Source of the DNA: Thioalkalicoccus limnaeus
GTDB lineage: Bacteria > Pseudomonadota > Gammaproteobacteria > Chromatiales > Chromatiaceae
Direction: 5' to 3'
Assembly: GCF_041197575.1 (NCBI RefSeq)
Contig: NZ_JBDKXB010000014.1
Location: forward strand, 25,518-89,517
DNA length: 64,000 nt
Shown: in pieces, positions 24,974 to 33,042 of the stretch
Layout of the letters: each line of letters starts with the position of its first letter
How positions within the stretch are numbered: the first letter of the stretch is position 1
Made by a program: the position numbers and the translations under genes
Notes under the pieces: generated by a model
The model's input: only the letters and a program-made list of their open reading frames with translations
Databases searched by the model: none
Told to the model about the DNA's origin: nothing

Positions 24974-26161
24974 GTGTCCCGCCTGATCATGCATGTCGAT
25001 CTCGATGCCTTCTACGCGGCCATCGAGCAACGCGATCATCCCGCGTGGCGCGGTCGTCCGCTGGTGGTCGGGGCAGCACCGGGCCAGCGCGGTGTCGTCG
25101 CGACCTGCTCCTACGAGGCGCGCCGCTTCGGCGTGCACTCGGCGATGCCGATCGCGCAGGCGGTGCGCCGGCTGCCGCCCGAGACCCTCTATGTGCGCCC
25201 GCGGATGGCGCGCTACGCGGAGGTCTCCCGGCAGGTCATGGCCGTGCTGGAGACCTTCACTCCCCTCATCGAGCGGGTCTCGATCGACGAGGCCTATCTC
25301 GATGTGTCGGGGCTGACAACCTTGATGGGACCGCCCGCGGTCATCGGGCAGCGGGTCAAGGCGCGGATCCGCCAAGCGGTCGGCCTCACTGCCTCGGTCG
25401 GGATGGGTCCGAACCGGCTGATCGCGAAGCTCGCCTCCGAGGCCCAGAAGCCCGATGGCTTGACCCTGGTGCCGGCCGAGCAGGTCGGTGATTTTCTCGC
25501 GCCGATGCCCTTCACCGTGCTGCGCGGTGTCGGCATCAAGACGGCGCCCCGGCTAGCGCGGCTCGGTGTCGCGACGGTCGGGGATGTTCGCCAGTTGCCC
25601 TTGGCCACGCTGCGCCAGCATCTCGGGGCTCGGATGGGCACACGGCTTCATCAGCAGGCCCAGGGCCTCGCCGATGACCGGGTCTATCCAGCCAGACCAC
25701 GGAAGTCGATCTCCAAGGAGACGACCTTCCCGGAGGACGTCACCGATCCCCGGATCCTGCAGGATACCTTGCGCTGGGCGGCCCAGGAGGTCGGCTCGCT
25801 GGCCAGGCAGGGACGGCGCCTGGGGCATGTGGTCACGCTGAAGATCCGCTTTCACCCGTTCGAGACCCACACGCGCTCGCGGACGCTGCGGGTACCGACC
25901 GCGGATGATGTCGCGCTCTTGCGCGCCGCCTGGTCGCTGTTTCAGGCCGAGCCCTGGACGGGCCGCGCGGTCAGACTGATCGGCTTGGGCATTTCCGGCT
26001 GGCCGGAGCGGGATGCGGATGGACAGTTGGACCTGTTCGCTGCTCAGGTGGCTGAGCATCATCCGAACCCGGATCGCCTCGCCGTGACCCTCGAGGCGAT
26101 CCGTGGCCGGTTCGGCCCAGATGCCATTCAGCGGGGGTGGCGTCGTCGGTCGGTGGACTGA
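24974..26161 (+). CDS. dinB: DNA polymerase IV (Y-family)
   Basis: This 395-residue translesion polymerase starts at GTG 24974. It has the catalytic Y-family motifs HVDLDAFYAAIE (7-18) and RVSIDEAYLDVSG (about 99-111), and the CSYEARRFGVHSAMP fingers. HhH-type helices (VLRGVGIKTAPRL) and the little-finger domain follow. The beta-clamp-binding motif QLDLF is near residue 357. It probably responds to DNA damage, but no LexA box was identified. Confidence 0.94.
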   Translation: MSRLIMHVDLDAFYAAIEQRDHPAWRGRPLVVGAAPGQRGVVATCSYEARRFGVHSAMPIAQAVRRLPPETLYVRPRMARYAEVSRQVMAVLETFTPLIERVSIDEAYLDVSGLTTLMGPPAVIGQRVKARIRQAVGLTASVGMGPNRLIAKLASEAQKPDGLTLVPAEQVGDFLAPMPFTVLRGVGIKTAPRLARLGVATVGDVRQLPLATLRQHLGARMGTRLHQQAQGLADDRVYPARPRKSISKETTFPEDVTDPRILQDTLRWAAQEVGSLARQGRRLGHVVTLKIRFHPFETHTRSRTLRVPTADDVALLRAAWSLFQAEPWTGRAVRLIGLGISGWPERDADGQLDLFAAQVAEHHPNPDRLAVTLEAIRGRFGPDAIQRGWRRRSVD

Positions 26162-26325
26162 CGGTCAACCAGGGGTATCGGGTGATCCAGGTGCCCTACC
26201 CTGTCGCCATGGCCGCCGAATCGATCGGCTTGTCCGAGACCACGTGGGCGGCACCCAGCAGCAGGCCGGGCACTCGAGCAGTGGCTCCCCGGCCTCACAT
26301 CGGCACCCGATTGGGACCCTCCCTT

Positions 26326-26509
26326 GGGCGACACGGGCGACAGGGGCGACATTTGCATCAAAACAAGCACTTGCGCTGGGCGACAGCGGGGCGACAAGGG
26401 GCGACACTTCCGGCGAGGTGTCGCCCCTTGTCGCCCTTTTGTCGCCCTCTTTTTTTCACCGCAACCCACTGAAAAGATGGATTTGTCGCCCGTGTCGCCC
26501 CTGTCGCCC
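26326..26509. repeat. Symmetric array of twelve GGGCGACA repeats (six direct, six inverted)
   Basis: Exact GGGCGACA occurs at 26326, 26335, 26344, 26378, 26389 and 26399. Exact TGTCGCCC occurs at 26419, 26429, 26440, 26484, 26493 and 26502. The spacings mirror each other (9, 9, 34, 11, 10 against 10, 11, 44, 9, 9) about a centre near 26412. The inner pairs make a perfect 19-bp stem (26389-26407 with 26418-26436). AT-rich spacers, including TTTTTTT at 26450-26456, separate inner and outer triplets. Such iterons suggest a replication origin or a protein-binding array, but a bidirectional terminator is also possible. The remainder of 26162-26577 holds no gene. Confidence 0.85.
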
Positions 26510-26577
26510 CGGGTAGGGGCGCGTGAGCGGTCTCGTCGACACGGGTCGACAGCCGTCAGCTTCTCATTCGAAGGTGT

Positions 26578-28203
26578 TCACGCCGAGTTCGCCTGCCCAT
26601 CGAGGTGCGTGATCGCGCCCCAGTGCGCGCCGTCGCGGTAGACCAGCCAGGCCTGCTCCAGGGTCGCGAGCGCGGCATCGCGGCGCGACTCGGTGCGGAG
26701 CGTCTTGGGCCCGATGCGCAGCATCGCGCGCTCGTTTGCGCGCGCGTTGGGCTGCTCCAGGAGCCACGCATAGAGCTTGAGGGCACCCGCGCGGGCATCC
26801 TGCACATCGCGTTCACCGAAGACCCCACGCCAGGTCTCCAGGGCGTAGCTGGCCAGCGCCATCCCCTGGCGCAGGGCCTCGGCTTCGAGCCGAGTCGTTT
26901 CACCATGGTCAAAGACCGTCAGCACCCCGGCAATACGGAATGCCTGCTCGGTGAGGCGCACGGCGAACGGCTTGATATCGCGCAGCCTGGCGCCGCGTCC
27001 TTTCGCTTGGCGCTCCATACGTTCGAAGAAGGCCCCAGCCAGTTTCAACGCCTCAGGGCTCGGCTCGAGAACCCGGAGCCCGCCACAGTCTTCACCGAGC
27101 GCCTGCGCCAACAATCGGTTGCAGGCTCGCCAATAGTCACCGATCAGCGGATCCTGGTCGGCCCGCCAGCGCTGCGCGCGGCGCGGGAGGGCTGGCTCCG
27201 GCCAGGCGAGCAGGAAACGTGGCCAGAAGCCGATGTTCGCGAGCAACGGGTCGAGCAAGGTATCCTGGGCCGCCTCCGGCTGCAGCATCCAGTGCAGCGA
27301 GAGTCGGCGGTCATAAAGCTGGATGCGGCCCGCGGTGCCGCGCGCCACCGACACCTCGCCGTCGTCCCACAGGCCGTTGAAGGTAGCCGCCGTCTTGGCG
27401 CGGTTGTCCCGGCTCATGCCGTAGCCGGTGAGGACGGCAGCGGCCTCGGCGGTGAAGACGCCTTGCGAGGGCACGCCTTGGAGGAAGCTGCGTCGCAAGC
27501 CCTCGACGGTCCCATCCCGAGCGATGCGGTAAGGCTCCCGCGGCGGGATCGCGGCCGACTCGCCCGGCGGCGATTGGGCGATGGCCTCGAGCTCGGCCCG
27601 ATAGGCCCGGGCCTCGTTGCGCTGGCGAGCCTGGATCGCCGCCTGGGCGACGCTGTCGACAGCCGACTTGCCGTCGCCTGACTCGCCGATCGTCAGGAGA
27701 TACAGTGAGAGCGGTTTGACCGCCTCGAGGGTCCGGACATTGGCGATCGATTGAGTCAACAGCGCCGCGCTCGCCAGAAGCGACTGGCCGGCCAGCGCGG
27801 GGCGCACCTGAAGCCCGGCGACCAGGGCGCGACAGGCATCAGCCAGAGGTCCCAGGGCATCGGTCGGATAGTCAAGGTTAGGGCCGTGGTCTGGCGCCAG
27901 CCGTTGCTCGGCACGACGCCGCAGGGCCGCCTTGTCGAACCCCGGACCACCCTGCCCGGAACGCGTTGTGGAAGATCCCAGCGGTGCGGATCGCGAGGCG
28001 GTCGGGAAAGGCCGACCGAGTCCCAGTCCGCGTGCGGCCTCGATCCGACGTGCCTCGGCGAGCAAGGTGACGTCCAACACGGGATCCGCGTCACGACTTG
28101 CGGAGTCCATGAACGGAGGCTGGAAGATCGGACTGACAGGACGTGCGTCCTGGTCATCCGGTGCCGGTGGCGGCAGCTCAAACGGTGGGGCAGTCAGGGT
28201 CAT
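26578..28203 (-). CDS. DUF3987 (YfjI-like) P-loop protein of a mobile element
   Basis: This 541-residue protein has a variable Pro-rich N-terminus, then the DUF3987 core. It holds an ASAALLTQSIANVRT helix (about 144-158) and a Walker A GESGDGKS at 173-180. Further motifs are VFTAEAAAVLTGYGM and IGFWPRFLLAWPEP (about 320-335). A C-terminal region like primase-helicase-associated domains completes it. The family is common in prophages, satellites and integrative elements beside AlpA-type regulators, where a replication role is suspected. Here the AlpA-like gene lies upstream and the iteron-like array begins just past its 3' end. Confidence 0.85.
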   Translation of the reverse strand: MTLTAPPFELPPPAPDDQDARPVSPIFQPPFMDSASRDADPVLDVTLLAEARRIEAARGLGLGRPFPTASRSAPLGSSTTRSGQGGPGFDKAALRRRAEQRLAPDHGPNLDYPTDALGPLADACRALVAGLQVRPALAGQSLLASAALLTQSIANVRTLEAVKPLSLYLLTIGESGDGKSAVDSVAQAAIQARQRNEARAYRAELEAIAQSPPGESAAIPPREPYRIARDGTVEGLRRSFLQGVPSQGVFTAEAAAVLTGYGMSRDNRAKTAATFNGLWDDGEVSVARGTAGRIQLYDRRLSLHWMLQPEAAQDTLLDPLLANIGFWPRFLLAWPEPALPRRAQRWRADQDPLIGDYWRACNRLLAQALGEDCGGLRVLEPSPEALKLAGAFFERMERQAKGRGARLRDIKPFAVRLTEQAFRIAGVLTVFDHGETTRLEAEALRQGMALASYALETWRGVFGERDVQDARAGALKLYAWLLEQPNARANERAMLRIGPKTLRTESRRDAALATLEQAWLVYRDGAHWGAITHLDGQANSA

Positions 28204-28377
28204 CGATCCGTCTCACAGGACAGCGTGAGACCAACGGTGACGTCAGTCGGCACAGGCCCCGAGCGGATGCCGCCCCCGTTGCGGTGCGGTACACTGTGGC
28301 GTGCCGGTGCTCAACCGTTGGCCGCGGTTGGAGCTTCGTGGCCGGCGCCTTGGCCGGCGCCGGCCGACGGTATCCGT

Positions 28378-28408
28378 AACGCCCCACTGTCAGAGTCAGT
28401 GGGGCGTT
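28378..28408. terminator. Strong hairpin between the AlpA-like and DUF3987 genes
   Basis: AACGCCCCACTG and CAGTGGGGCGTT form a perfect 12-bp stem around a 7-base loop (28390-28396). It lies 20 bases beyond the AlpA-like stop codon on the minus strand. There is no T-run, so it may attenuate rather than stop transcription into DUF3987. Confidence 0.5.
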
Positions 28409-28428
28409 CGCTTATCGGCCGTCGTGCT

Positions 28429-28641
28429 TCAGCCCGGTTGGTCCCGCGCGGCGGCCGCGCGTGCGGCTTGCCACTGTTCGATCTCCTCGACATCCCATAC
28501 GACGGTACACAGACCCAGGCGAATCGGCGCGGGCATCAGCCCGCGGGCAACCCACCGGCGCAGCGTCGAACGATGGACCGAGAGATGGTTGGCGAGCGCA
28601 CGCTCGCGGAGATAGCGACGAGGCGTAGCGAGGGTAGCCAT
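28429..28641 (-). CDS. AlpA/excisionase-like HTH regulator, 70 aa
   Basis: Starting at ATG 28641, the protein is a single winged-helix MerR-like domain: RERALANHLSVHRSTLRRWVARGLMPAPIRLG, then VVWDVEEIEQWQAAR. This matches AlpA/Xis-type proteins that control or direct excision of P4-like elements. It is divergent from a double-HTH gene, and each start codon is 14 bases from a copy of the same 16-bp motif. Confidence 0.82.
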   Translation of the reverse strand: MATLATPRRYLRERALANHLSVHRSTLRRWVARGLMPAPIRLGLCTVVWDVEEIEQWQAARAAAARDQPG

Positions 28642-28654
28642 GAGCGATGTATCC

Positions 28655-28670
28655 GTTCTAAACCATAACA
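28655..28670 (-). promoter_or_regulatory. Operator-like motif, copy facing the AlpA-like gene
   Basis: On the minus strand this reads TGTTATGGTTTAGAAC. It is the partner of TGTTACGGTTTGATAC at 28721-28736 in opposite orientation (13 of 16 identical), and each copy ends 14 bases before its gene. Confidence 0.6.
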
Positions 28671-28720
28671 ATCGGTGGTAAGCTGACCGCCGAGACAAGG
28701 TGCGCCGACTCTCCGGCAGA

Positions 28721-28736
28721 TGTTACGGTTTGATAC
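28721..28736 (+). promoter_or_regulatory. Operator-like motif and extended -10, copy facing the double-HTH gene
   Basis: TGTTACGGTTTGATAC overlaps an extended -10 (TGATACAAT, 28731-28739), which would place transcription start within a few bases of the ATG at 28750. TGTTA...TAACA also forms an imperfect inverted repeat across 28721-28743. Confidence 0.6.
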
Positions 28737-28749
28737 AATAACAGACACC

Positions 28750-29352
28750 ATGGAAAACGCAACACCCCACGACGCCGCGCCTCGTGACGCTGAACTGCTC
28801 GATGTCCTGAAAACCGGCTTTGGACTCGACTCCGATGCCCAGGTGGCGGCCTTCCTGGGCATCACGCGGACGACCATCCACAGCGTACGCCACGGCAAGG
28901 CGCGATTAGGGATCCTGCAGCGGATCAAGATCCTCGATCACATTGGCTTTCTGCACAGCCGGCAATGGCTGGAGAGCCTGTTGCCGGAGCGGCTCAGCGA
29001 GCGCATCCGCCGCTCGAGCCACAGGCTGGCCCGACGCCAAGTCCGGGCCCGGCAGCGTCTGAAGCGCGACTTGGACGTGGAGGGCGAGCTCCTCGATCTC
29101 GTTCAGGATGCCTGCGGGTTCCGTACCGATACCGAGTTGGCGGAGTTTCTCGGCGTGGCGCGCAACACCATCTCCAACGTGCGGGCAGGACGCGCCAGTC
29201 TGGGGCCGCGTCCGCGCTTGCGCATCCTCAACCAGTTTGCTCCGTTCGACACCGAGCGGGTCGATGCGGTGCTGGACTCCACCGATGCCTTGATCGAGGC
29301 GGTACGAGAGTGGATGGACCGTCAAGGGGAAAATAGGGAACACGACGCTTAG
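28750..29352 (+). CDS. Protein with two tandem CI-type HTH domains
   Basis: This 200-residue protein (ATG 28750; an in-frame ATG at 28720 would lie upstream of the promoter motif) contains a duplicated helix-turn-helix. Copy one is LLDVLKTGFGLDSDAQVAAF...ITRTTIHSVRHGKARLG (about 17-60). Copy two is LLDLVQDACGFRTDTELAEF...VARNTISNVRAGRASLG (about 112-155). A basic Arg-rich helix links them. It looks like a phage-repressor-type regulator with an internal duplication and probably controls the divergent AlpA-like gene. Confidence 0.75.
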   Translation: MENATPHDAAPRDAELLDVLKTGFGLDSDAQVAAFLGITRTTIHSVRHGKARLGILQRIKILDHIGFLHSRQWLESLLPERLSERIRRSSHRLARRQVRARQRLKRDLDVEGELLDLVQDACGFRTDTELAEFLGVARNTISNVRAGRASLGPRPRLRILNQFAPFDTERVDAVLDSTDALIEAVREWMDRQGENREHDA

Positions 29353-29741
29353 CTTGGTTTCTCGCGCAGGCGTAACAGGCCCAGCGCCCTGCACTCGCAA
29401 TCTGAGCTCGGCCTCGAGGATCCCCGGGGCACCGCTACGCAAGATGTCACAGATTTACCTGCGCACCGCACTCAATCGAAGGATGTCCGTTGGTAACGAG
29501 ATCGCTTCGAGCGACCTCTGGCCATGTCCCCCGTTCTGAGGTGGAGGATGGCAAGCGCCCTGCCCATCGCGACGACCACCCGTCACGGTGTCTCCTTATC
29601 CAGCAGCACCAGCAGGCGAACGCCAGGATCAGATGTGGTATCTGCGTGGACGCGTGCGCGCAAGCTCACAATCACGGCCCAGCAGCGAGAATCGAACGCG
29701 ACTACAGACGCGACTACAAGACGATGTTTCCGCCGAAAAGG
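29353..29741. other. Stretch between the double-HTH gene and tRNA-Pro, no gene recognised
   Basis: No supported gene is seen. It lies just past the 3' end of tRNA-Pro, the usual integration side, so it may be the junction of an island. No copy of the tRNA 3' end was noticed elsewhere in the window. Confidence 0.4.
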
Positions 29742-29775
29742 AAAAAGCGGCTAGCCAATTTCTCAGCTAACCGCT
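29742..29775 (-). terminator. Rho-independent terminator of tRNA-Pro
   Basis: On the minus strand AGCGGTTAGC and GCTAGCCGCT pair (one G-U) around a 10-base loop and are followed by TTTTT, 10 bases after the tRNA 3' end. Confidence 0.75.
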
Positions 29776-29783
29776 TGCTTTTA

Positions 29784-29861
<78 letters not shown>

Positions 29862-30080
29862 GAAGACTGGTCAGCGTACCGCGCACCTCGCTCTATGTCA
29901 AACCATGGCTCAACCGGAGGTGGCGCTGTAAGGGGCGTGGTCATGCTTGCCACTTCGGTGGTCATCGCGGCACTCGACGCAAAGCGCCGCACGGCCTAGG
30001 CGATACCGCAGAGCGGCGATCACGAGTCACCGAGGGTTTTGATGAGCGGTCTGAATCAACGACGCTGGCGCGCCGAAAAA

Positions 30081-30104
30081 CGAAACGAAACGAAACGAAA
30101 CGAA
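30081..30104. repeat. Tandem CGAAA repeat
   Basis: Four perfect CGAAA units and a partial fifth lie in the otherwise featureless stretch 29862-30256 between tRNA-Pro and the DUF4168 genes, where no gene is seen. Confidence 0.6.
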
Positions 30105-30256
30105 CCGCACCGGTGGCCATGACAAGGATCCTCGGCCGACGGGTTGATCGGCCATCAGATCTCAGTGCTTGCCCAACGATGCGGTTCACCAAACCACGGA
30201 TTACCGCACTTCACGTACGATGTGGTTCGGGGCCGCGATGATCGCCGCGACCGTCA

Positions 30257-30754
30257 TCAGTCCATGGCCGCGAAAACGCGCATCCGGAAACGCAGGTCCT
30301 TGTCCATCGCGTCGGCGATCTCGTTGTACTGATCGACGCTGATCTGCGCCGCGTCGAGTGCCGCCAGCGCACTGCCCTGAGCCTCTTTGCGCAGCGCCTG
30401 CGCCTGCTCGACCTGGTCAGCACCTGGGAACGCGGCCCGGAACTTCGCACTGATGCCCTTCAGTTCAGCGAAGGCCGCGGCGAAGCGATCAAGCGTGTCC
30501 GCATCGACATCCGGGATCGCGGCGGGGGGCTGGCCCCAATCTAGTCCCGGAGCCGTGTAGGGCACCGCACCCGGCGTCTTGGTCCAAGTTGGAGATTCGC
30601 CCTCAGCGGGCACCTGCGACACACTGCACCATTGCGCGGTGCAGGACCAGGCCGTGTAGGGAAACTGACCGGGGATCGCCCTTGCCGAGGCAAGCGCAGG
30701 CAGGCAGAGGGCCGCGGAAACGGCCACCAGTAGCATGGTACGGCTCTTGGACAT
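30257..30754 (-). CDS. Exported DUF4168-type protein (second of a pair)
   Basis: This 165-residue protein has a Sec signal peptide (basic MSKSR, hydrophobic LLVAVSAALCLPALA, cleavage near ALASA-RA). The N-terminal mature part has IPGQFPYTAWSC...QWCS, with two cysteines likely to form a disulfide. The C-terminal half is the DUF4168 helical domain: DTLDRFAAAFAELKGI, then ALRKEAQGSALAALDAAQISVDQYNEIA (about 130-157). It is a paralogue of the protein at 30863-31426, 108 bases upstream, and is probably co-transcribed. GAGAGGAG precedes the start. It is likely periplasmic. Confidence 0.82.
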   Translation of the reverse strand: MSKSRTMLLVAVSAALCLPALASARAIPGQFPYTAWSCTAQWCSVSQVPAEGESPTWTKTPGAVPYTAPGLDWGQPPAAIPDVDADTLDRFAAAFAELKGISAKFRAAFPGADQVEQAQALRKEAQGSALAALDAAQISVDQYNEIADAMDKDLRFRMRVFAAMD

Positions 30755-30862
30755 TTGGATTGCTCCTCTCGGTTGAGATTCTGTGACAGATCAGGCTTGC
30801 GCGGGCCGACACCCGTCGGTGAGATCACGCGACGGTCGTCGACCCAGCGGACGGGACGAGGA

Positions 30863-31426
30863 TCAGTTCAGACGGGCAAAGAGACGCATCCGCAGATCCG
30901 TGTCGCGGTCCATCGCGCTGGCGACATCGTTGTATTCGTCCAGTGTGATCTCGGCCGCTTCAAGCGCCGCCATGGTCTCGGCCTGCGCGGCTTCGCGCAG
31001 TTCCTGAGCCTGCTGCTCGGTCTTGGCCGCCTGCAGCTTGGTGGCGAAGTCGCCGGTGATCTCCTTGACCTTGCCGAAGGCGGTCACGAAACGATCGAGG
31101 GTTTCGCTCTCGAATTGCACCTCGGCGGGGGCCCCCGGCGTGTAAGCGCGGACGTGCGGTACCCGGGTCCATGTCAACTCATCGCTGGTTGCCGGCAAAA
31201 CGGCCGGGCTGCACCATTGGCCGCTGCAGGACCAGGCGGTGTAAGGGAACTGACCAGGGACCCCAGAACCGAGACCCGACTCCGGCGCCTTGCCCGGGAG
31301 CGCTTTCGGCGCCCACCCGATCCCCTCGTGATAGGGGAGCGCGGACGGCGTGGTGGCGCTGGCAATGCCGGACACGCACAAGGCAGCGGATAAGACTAGG
31401 AGTCGAGCGGTGAACTTCTTCGCCAT
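30863..31426 (-). CDS. Exported DUF4168-type protein (first of a pair)
   Basis: This 187-residue paralogue of the neighbouring gene has a signal peptide (MAKKFTARLLVLSAALCVSGIASA). A low-complexity linker follows, then the shared VPGQFPYTAWSC...QWCS motif. The DUF4168 domain comes last: SETLDRFVTAFGKVKEITGDF, then ELREAAQAETMAALEAAEITLDEYNDVASA. A sigma-54-type promoter lies 70 bases upstream and an enhancer-like palindrome about 190 bases upstream, next to an NtrC-type regulator gene. The pair therefore looks like periplasmic output of that two-component system. Confidence 0.85.
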   Translation of the reverse strand: MAKKFTARLLVLSAALCVSGIASATTPSALPYHEGIGWAPKALPGKAPESGLGSGVPGQFPYTAWSCSGQWCSPAVLPATSDELTWTRVPHVRAYTPGAPAEVQFESETLDRFVTAFGKVKEITGDFATKLQAAKTEQQAQELREAAQAETMAALEAAEITLDEYNDVASAMDRDTDLRMRLFARLN

Positions 31427-31495
31427 CTGATTGTTCCTCTCGTTGGGTTGTCGATCGAATCACCACGATTCTTGGCGTGGTCACGCGCAGGAATT

Positions 31496-31512
31496 AGCAA
31501 GGTCTATGCCGC
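31496..31512 (-). promoter_or_regulatory. Sigma-54 (RpoN) promoter for the DUF4168 genes
   Basis: The minus strand reads GCGGCATAGACCTTGCT. The GG and GC doublets are separated by exactly 10 bases and TTGCT fits the -12 element, close to the consensus TGGCAC-N5-TTGCW. Transcription would start near 31486, leaving a 60-base leader before the ATG at 31426. Confidence 0.65.
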
Positions 31513-31616
31513 TTTTGCCCCAGCAGCGAATCGACTCTCCGCTCAGTCACATGGCCACTTACCCGGCACAGCCGAACGACAGCGGGTACCAGTGTGACAC
31601 ACCACCATCGTGGCGC

Positions 31617-31635
31617 ATGTGCCAATGTGGCACAT
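31617..31635. promoter_or_regulatory. Palindromic upstream activating site
   Basis: ATGTGCCA-ATG-TGGCACAT is a perfect inverted repeat with 8-bp arms. It is centred about 140 bases upstream of the predicted sigma-54 start, the usual distance for an enhancer-binding protein site, and lies just past the stop of the sigma-54 regulator gene. Confidence 0.65.
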
Positions 31636-31650
31636 CATCAGCCCGACGCC

Positions 31651-33042
31651 TCATCGTTCGTCGAGATAACGATAGAGCGTCCGTCGACCGATACCGAGGA
31701 TCTTGGCCGCCTGGCGTTTGTTCTGGTCGACCCGCTCGAGGACCTGTGCGACGTAGCGACGCTCCAGCTCTCGCAGGGTCGGTAGCGGCTCCTCCTCGTC
31801 GATCAACTGGTCGAGGCAGGAAGTCGCCACCGTATCACCCTGTGGTTGCGGCCTAGCGCCACGAATACGCTCGGGCAGATCGTCGATATCGATCTCGCCA
31901 GTCCGGCAGAAGACGACGGCCCGCTCGATCGCGTTGGAGAGTTCGCGGACATTGCCGGGAAAGGAATACGCCTTGAGACACTGCATCGCGGCCTCGGTGA
32001 TGCGGCACACTGGGGGCGTACAGGACTTGCCAAAGCGCGCAACCAAAAAGGCGGTCAGAAGCTCGATATCCTCGCCGCGCTCGCGCAGCGGCGGGATCGA
32101 CAGCGAGAAGGTCTCGAGGCGATAGAAGAGATCCGCCCGGAAACGCCCGGCCTCGATCTCTTGCTCCAGATCACGGTTGGTGGCGGCGATGACGCGGACA
32201 TCGAAGACCCGCTCGCGATTCTCGCCGACCGCCCGCGCCTGCCCGTCCTGCAAGACACGCAGCAATTTCGCCTGCATCGCCGTCGGCATCTCGCCGATCT
32301 CGTCGAGCAGCAAGGTCCCCTTGTCGGCCTCCGCGAACAGACCGCGGCGCGCCCGCTGGGCGCCGGTGAAGGCACCCGCGGCGTGACCGAAGAGCTCGCT
32401 TTCGAGAAGCTCGGCCGGAATCCCGGCGCAATTGATCGCGACAAAGGCCTCACGGCGCCGCTCGCTCTCGGCATGAATCGCACGCGCGACCATCTCCTTG
32501 CCGACCCCGCTTTCGCCGGAAAGCAAGACCGGGCCACTGGCTCGGGCGATCCGCTGGATCTGCTCGAACAGGCGGCGCATCACCGGGCTGCGTCCGAGCA
32601 CGCCGTGAAAATCGGCGCCGCCGATCAAGCTCTGATAACGCCTGTACTCCCGGTCGATCGTGCGTCGTTCGAGATTTCGTTCGACGCTGAGTGCCAGATG
32701 GTCGAGATCGAGCGGTTTCGTCAAGAAATCATCGGCTCCTCGTTTCAGGGCCGTGACGGCCTGCTCGACGGTGCCGAATGCAGTGATGATGACGAAGGCC
32801 GGCGGATCCTCGGACTCCTTGACGAGCGACAGCAGATCCAGGCCGCTGGCATCCGGCAGGCGCAGATCCGAGACCACCAGGTCGAAGGCCTGGGTCGCCA
32901 ACAAACCACGCGCCGCATCGGCGTGTTCGGCGGTCGCCACCTCGAGGCCGGCCTCTCCGAGCTCGATCGCGATCAAATCGCGCAGCGGACGGTCGTCCTC
33001 GACCACGAGGACGCGACCGATCAATGGCGCCCCGCTGCTCAC
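31651..33042 (-). CDS. Sigma-54-dependent response regulator (NtrC/ZraR type)
   Basis: A 463-residue protein starting at GTG 33042, which overlaps the kinase stop codon (GTGA). The receiver domain has Asp59 (LVVSDLRLPDASG) and Lys109. The AAA+ domain has Walker A GESGVGKE at 176-183, the sigma-54 contact loop GAFTGA at 223-228 and Walker B GTLLLDEIGEM. The C-terminal Fis-type HTH is LERVDQNKRQAAKILGIGRRTLYRYL. It activates RpoN promoters when phosphorylated. The kinase gene precedes it, and a palindromic site and RpoN promoter follow it, upstream of the DUF4168 genes. Confidence 0.95.
   Translation of the reverse strand: MSSGAPLIGRVLVVEDDRPLRDLIAIELGEAGLEVATAEHADAARGLLATQAFDLVVSDLRLPDASGLDLLSLVKESEDPPAFVIITAFGTVEQAVTALKRGADDFLTKPLDLDHLALSVERNLERRTIDREYRRYQSLIGGADFHGVLGRSPVMRRLFEQIQRIARASGPVLLSGESGVGKEMVARAIHAESERRREAFVAINCAGIPAELLESELFGHAAGAFTGAQRARRGLFAEADKGTLLLDEIGEMPTAMQAKLLRVLQDGQARAVGENRERVFDVRVIAATNRDLEQEIEAGRFRADLFYRLETFSLSIPPLRERGEDIELLTAFLVARFGKSCTPPVCRITEAAMQCLKAYSFPGNVRELSNAIERAVVFCRTGEIDIDDLPERIRGARPQPQGDTVATSCLDQLIDEEEPLPTLRELERRYVAQVLERVDQNKRQAAKILGIGRRTLYRYLDER

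Noticed and set aside
26389..26436. Inner 19-bp hairpin as a simple terminator only
   Set aside because: It does have a nearby T-run, but it is part of a larger mirror-symmetric 12-copy array, which a terminator alone does not explain.
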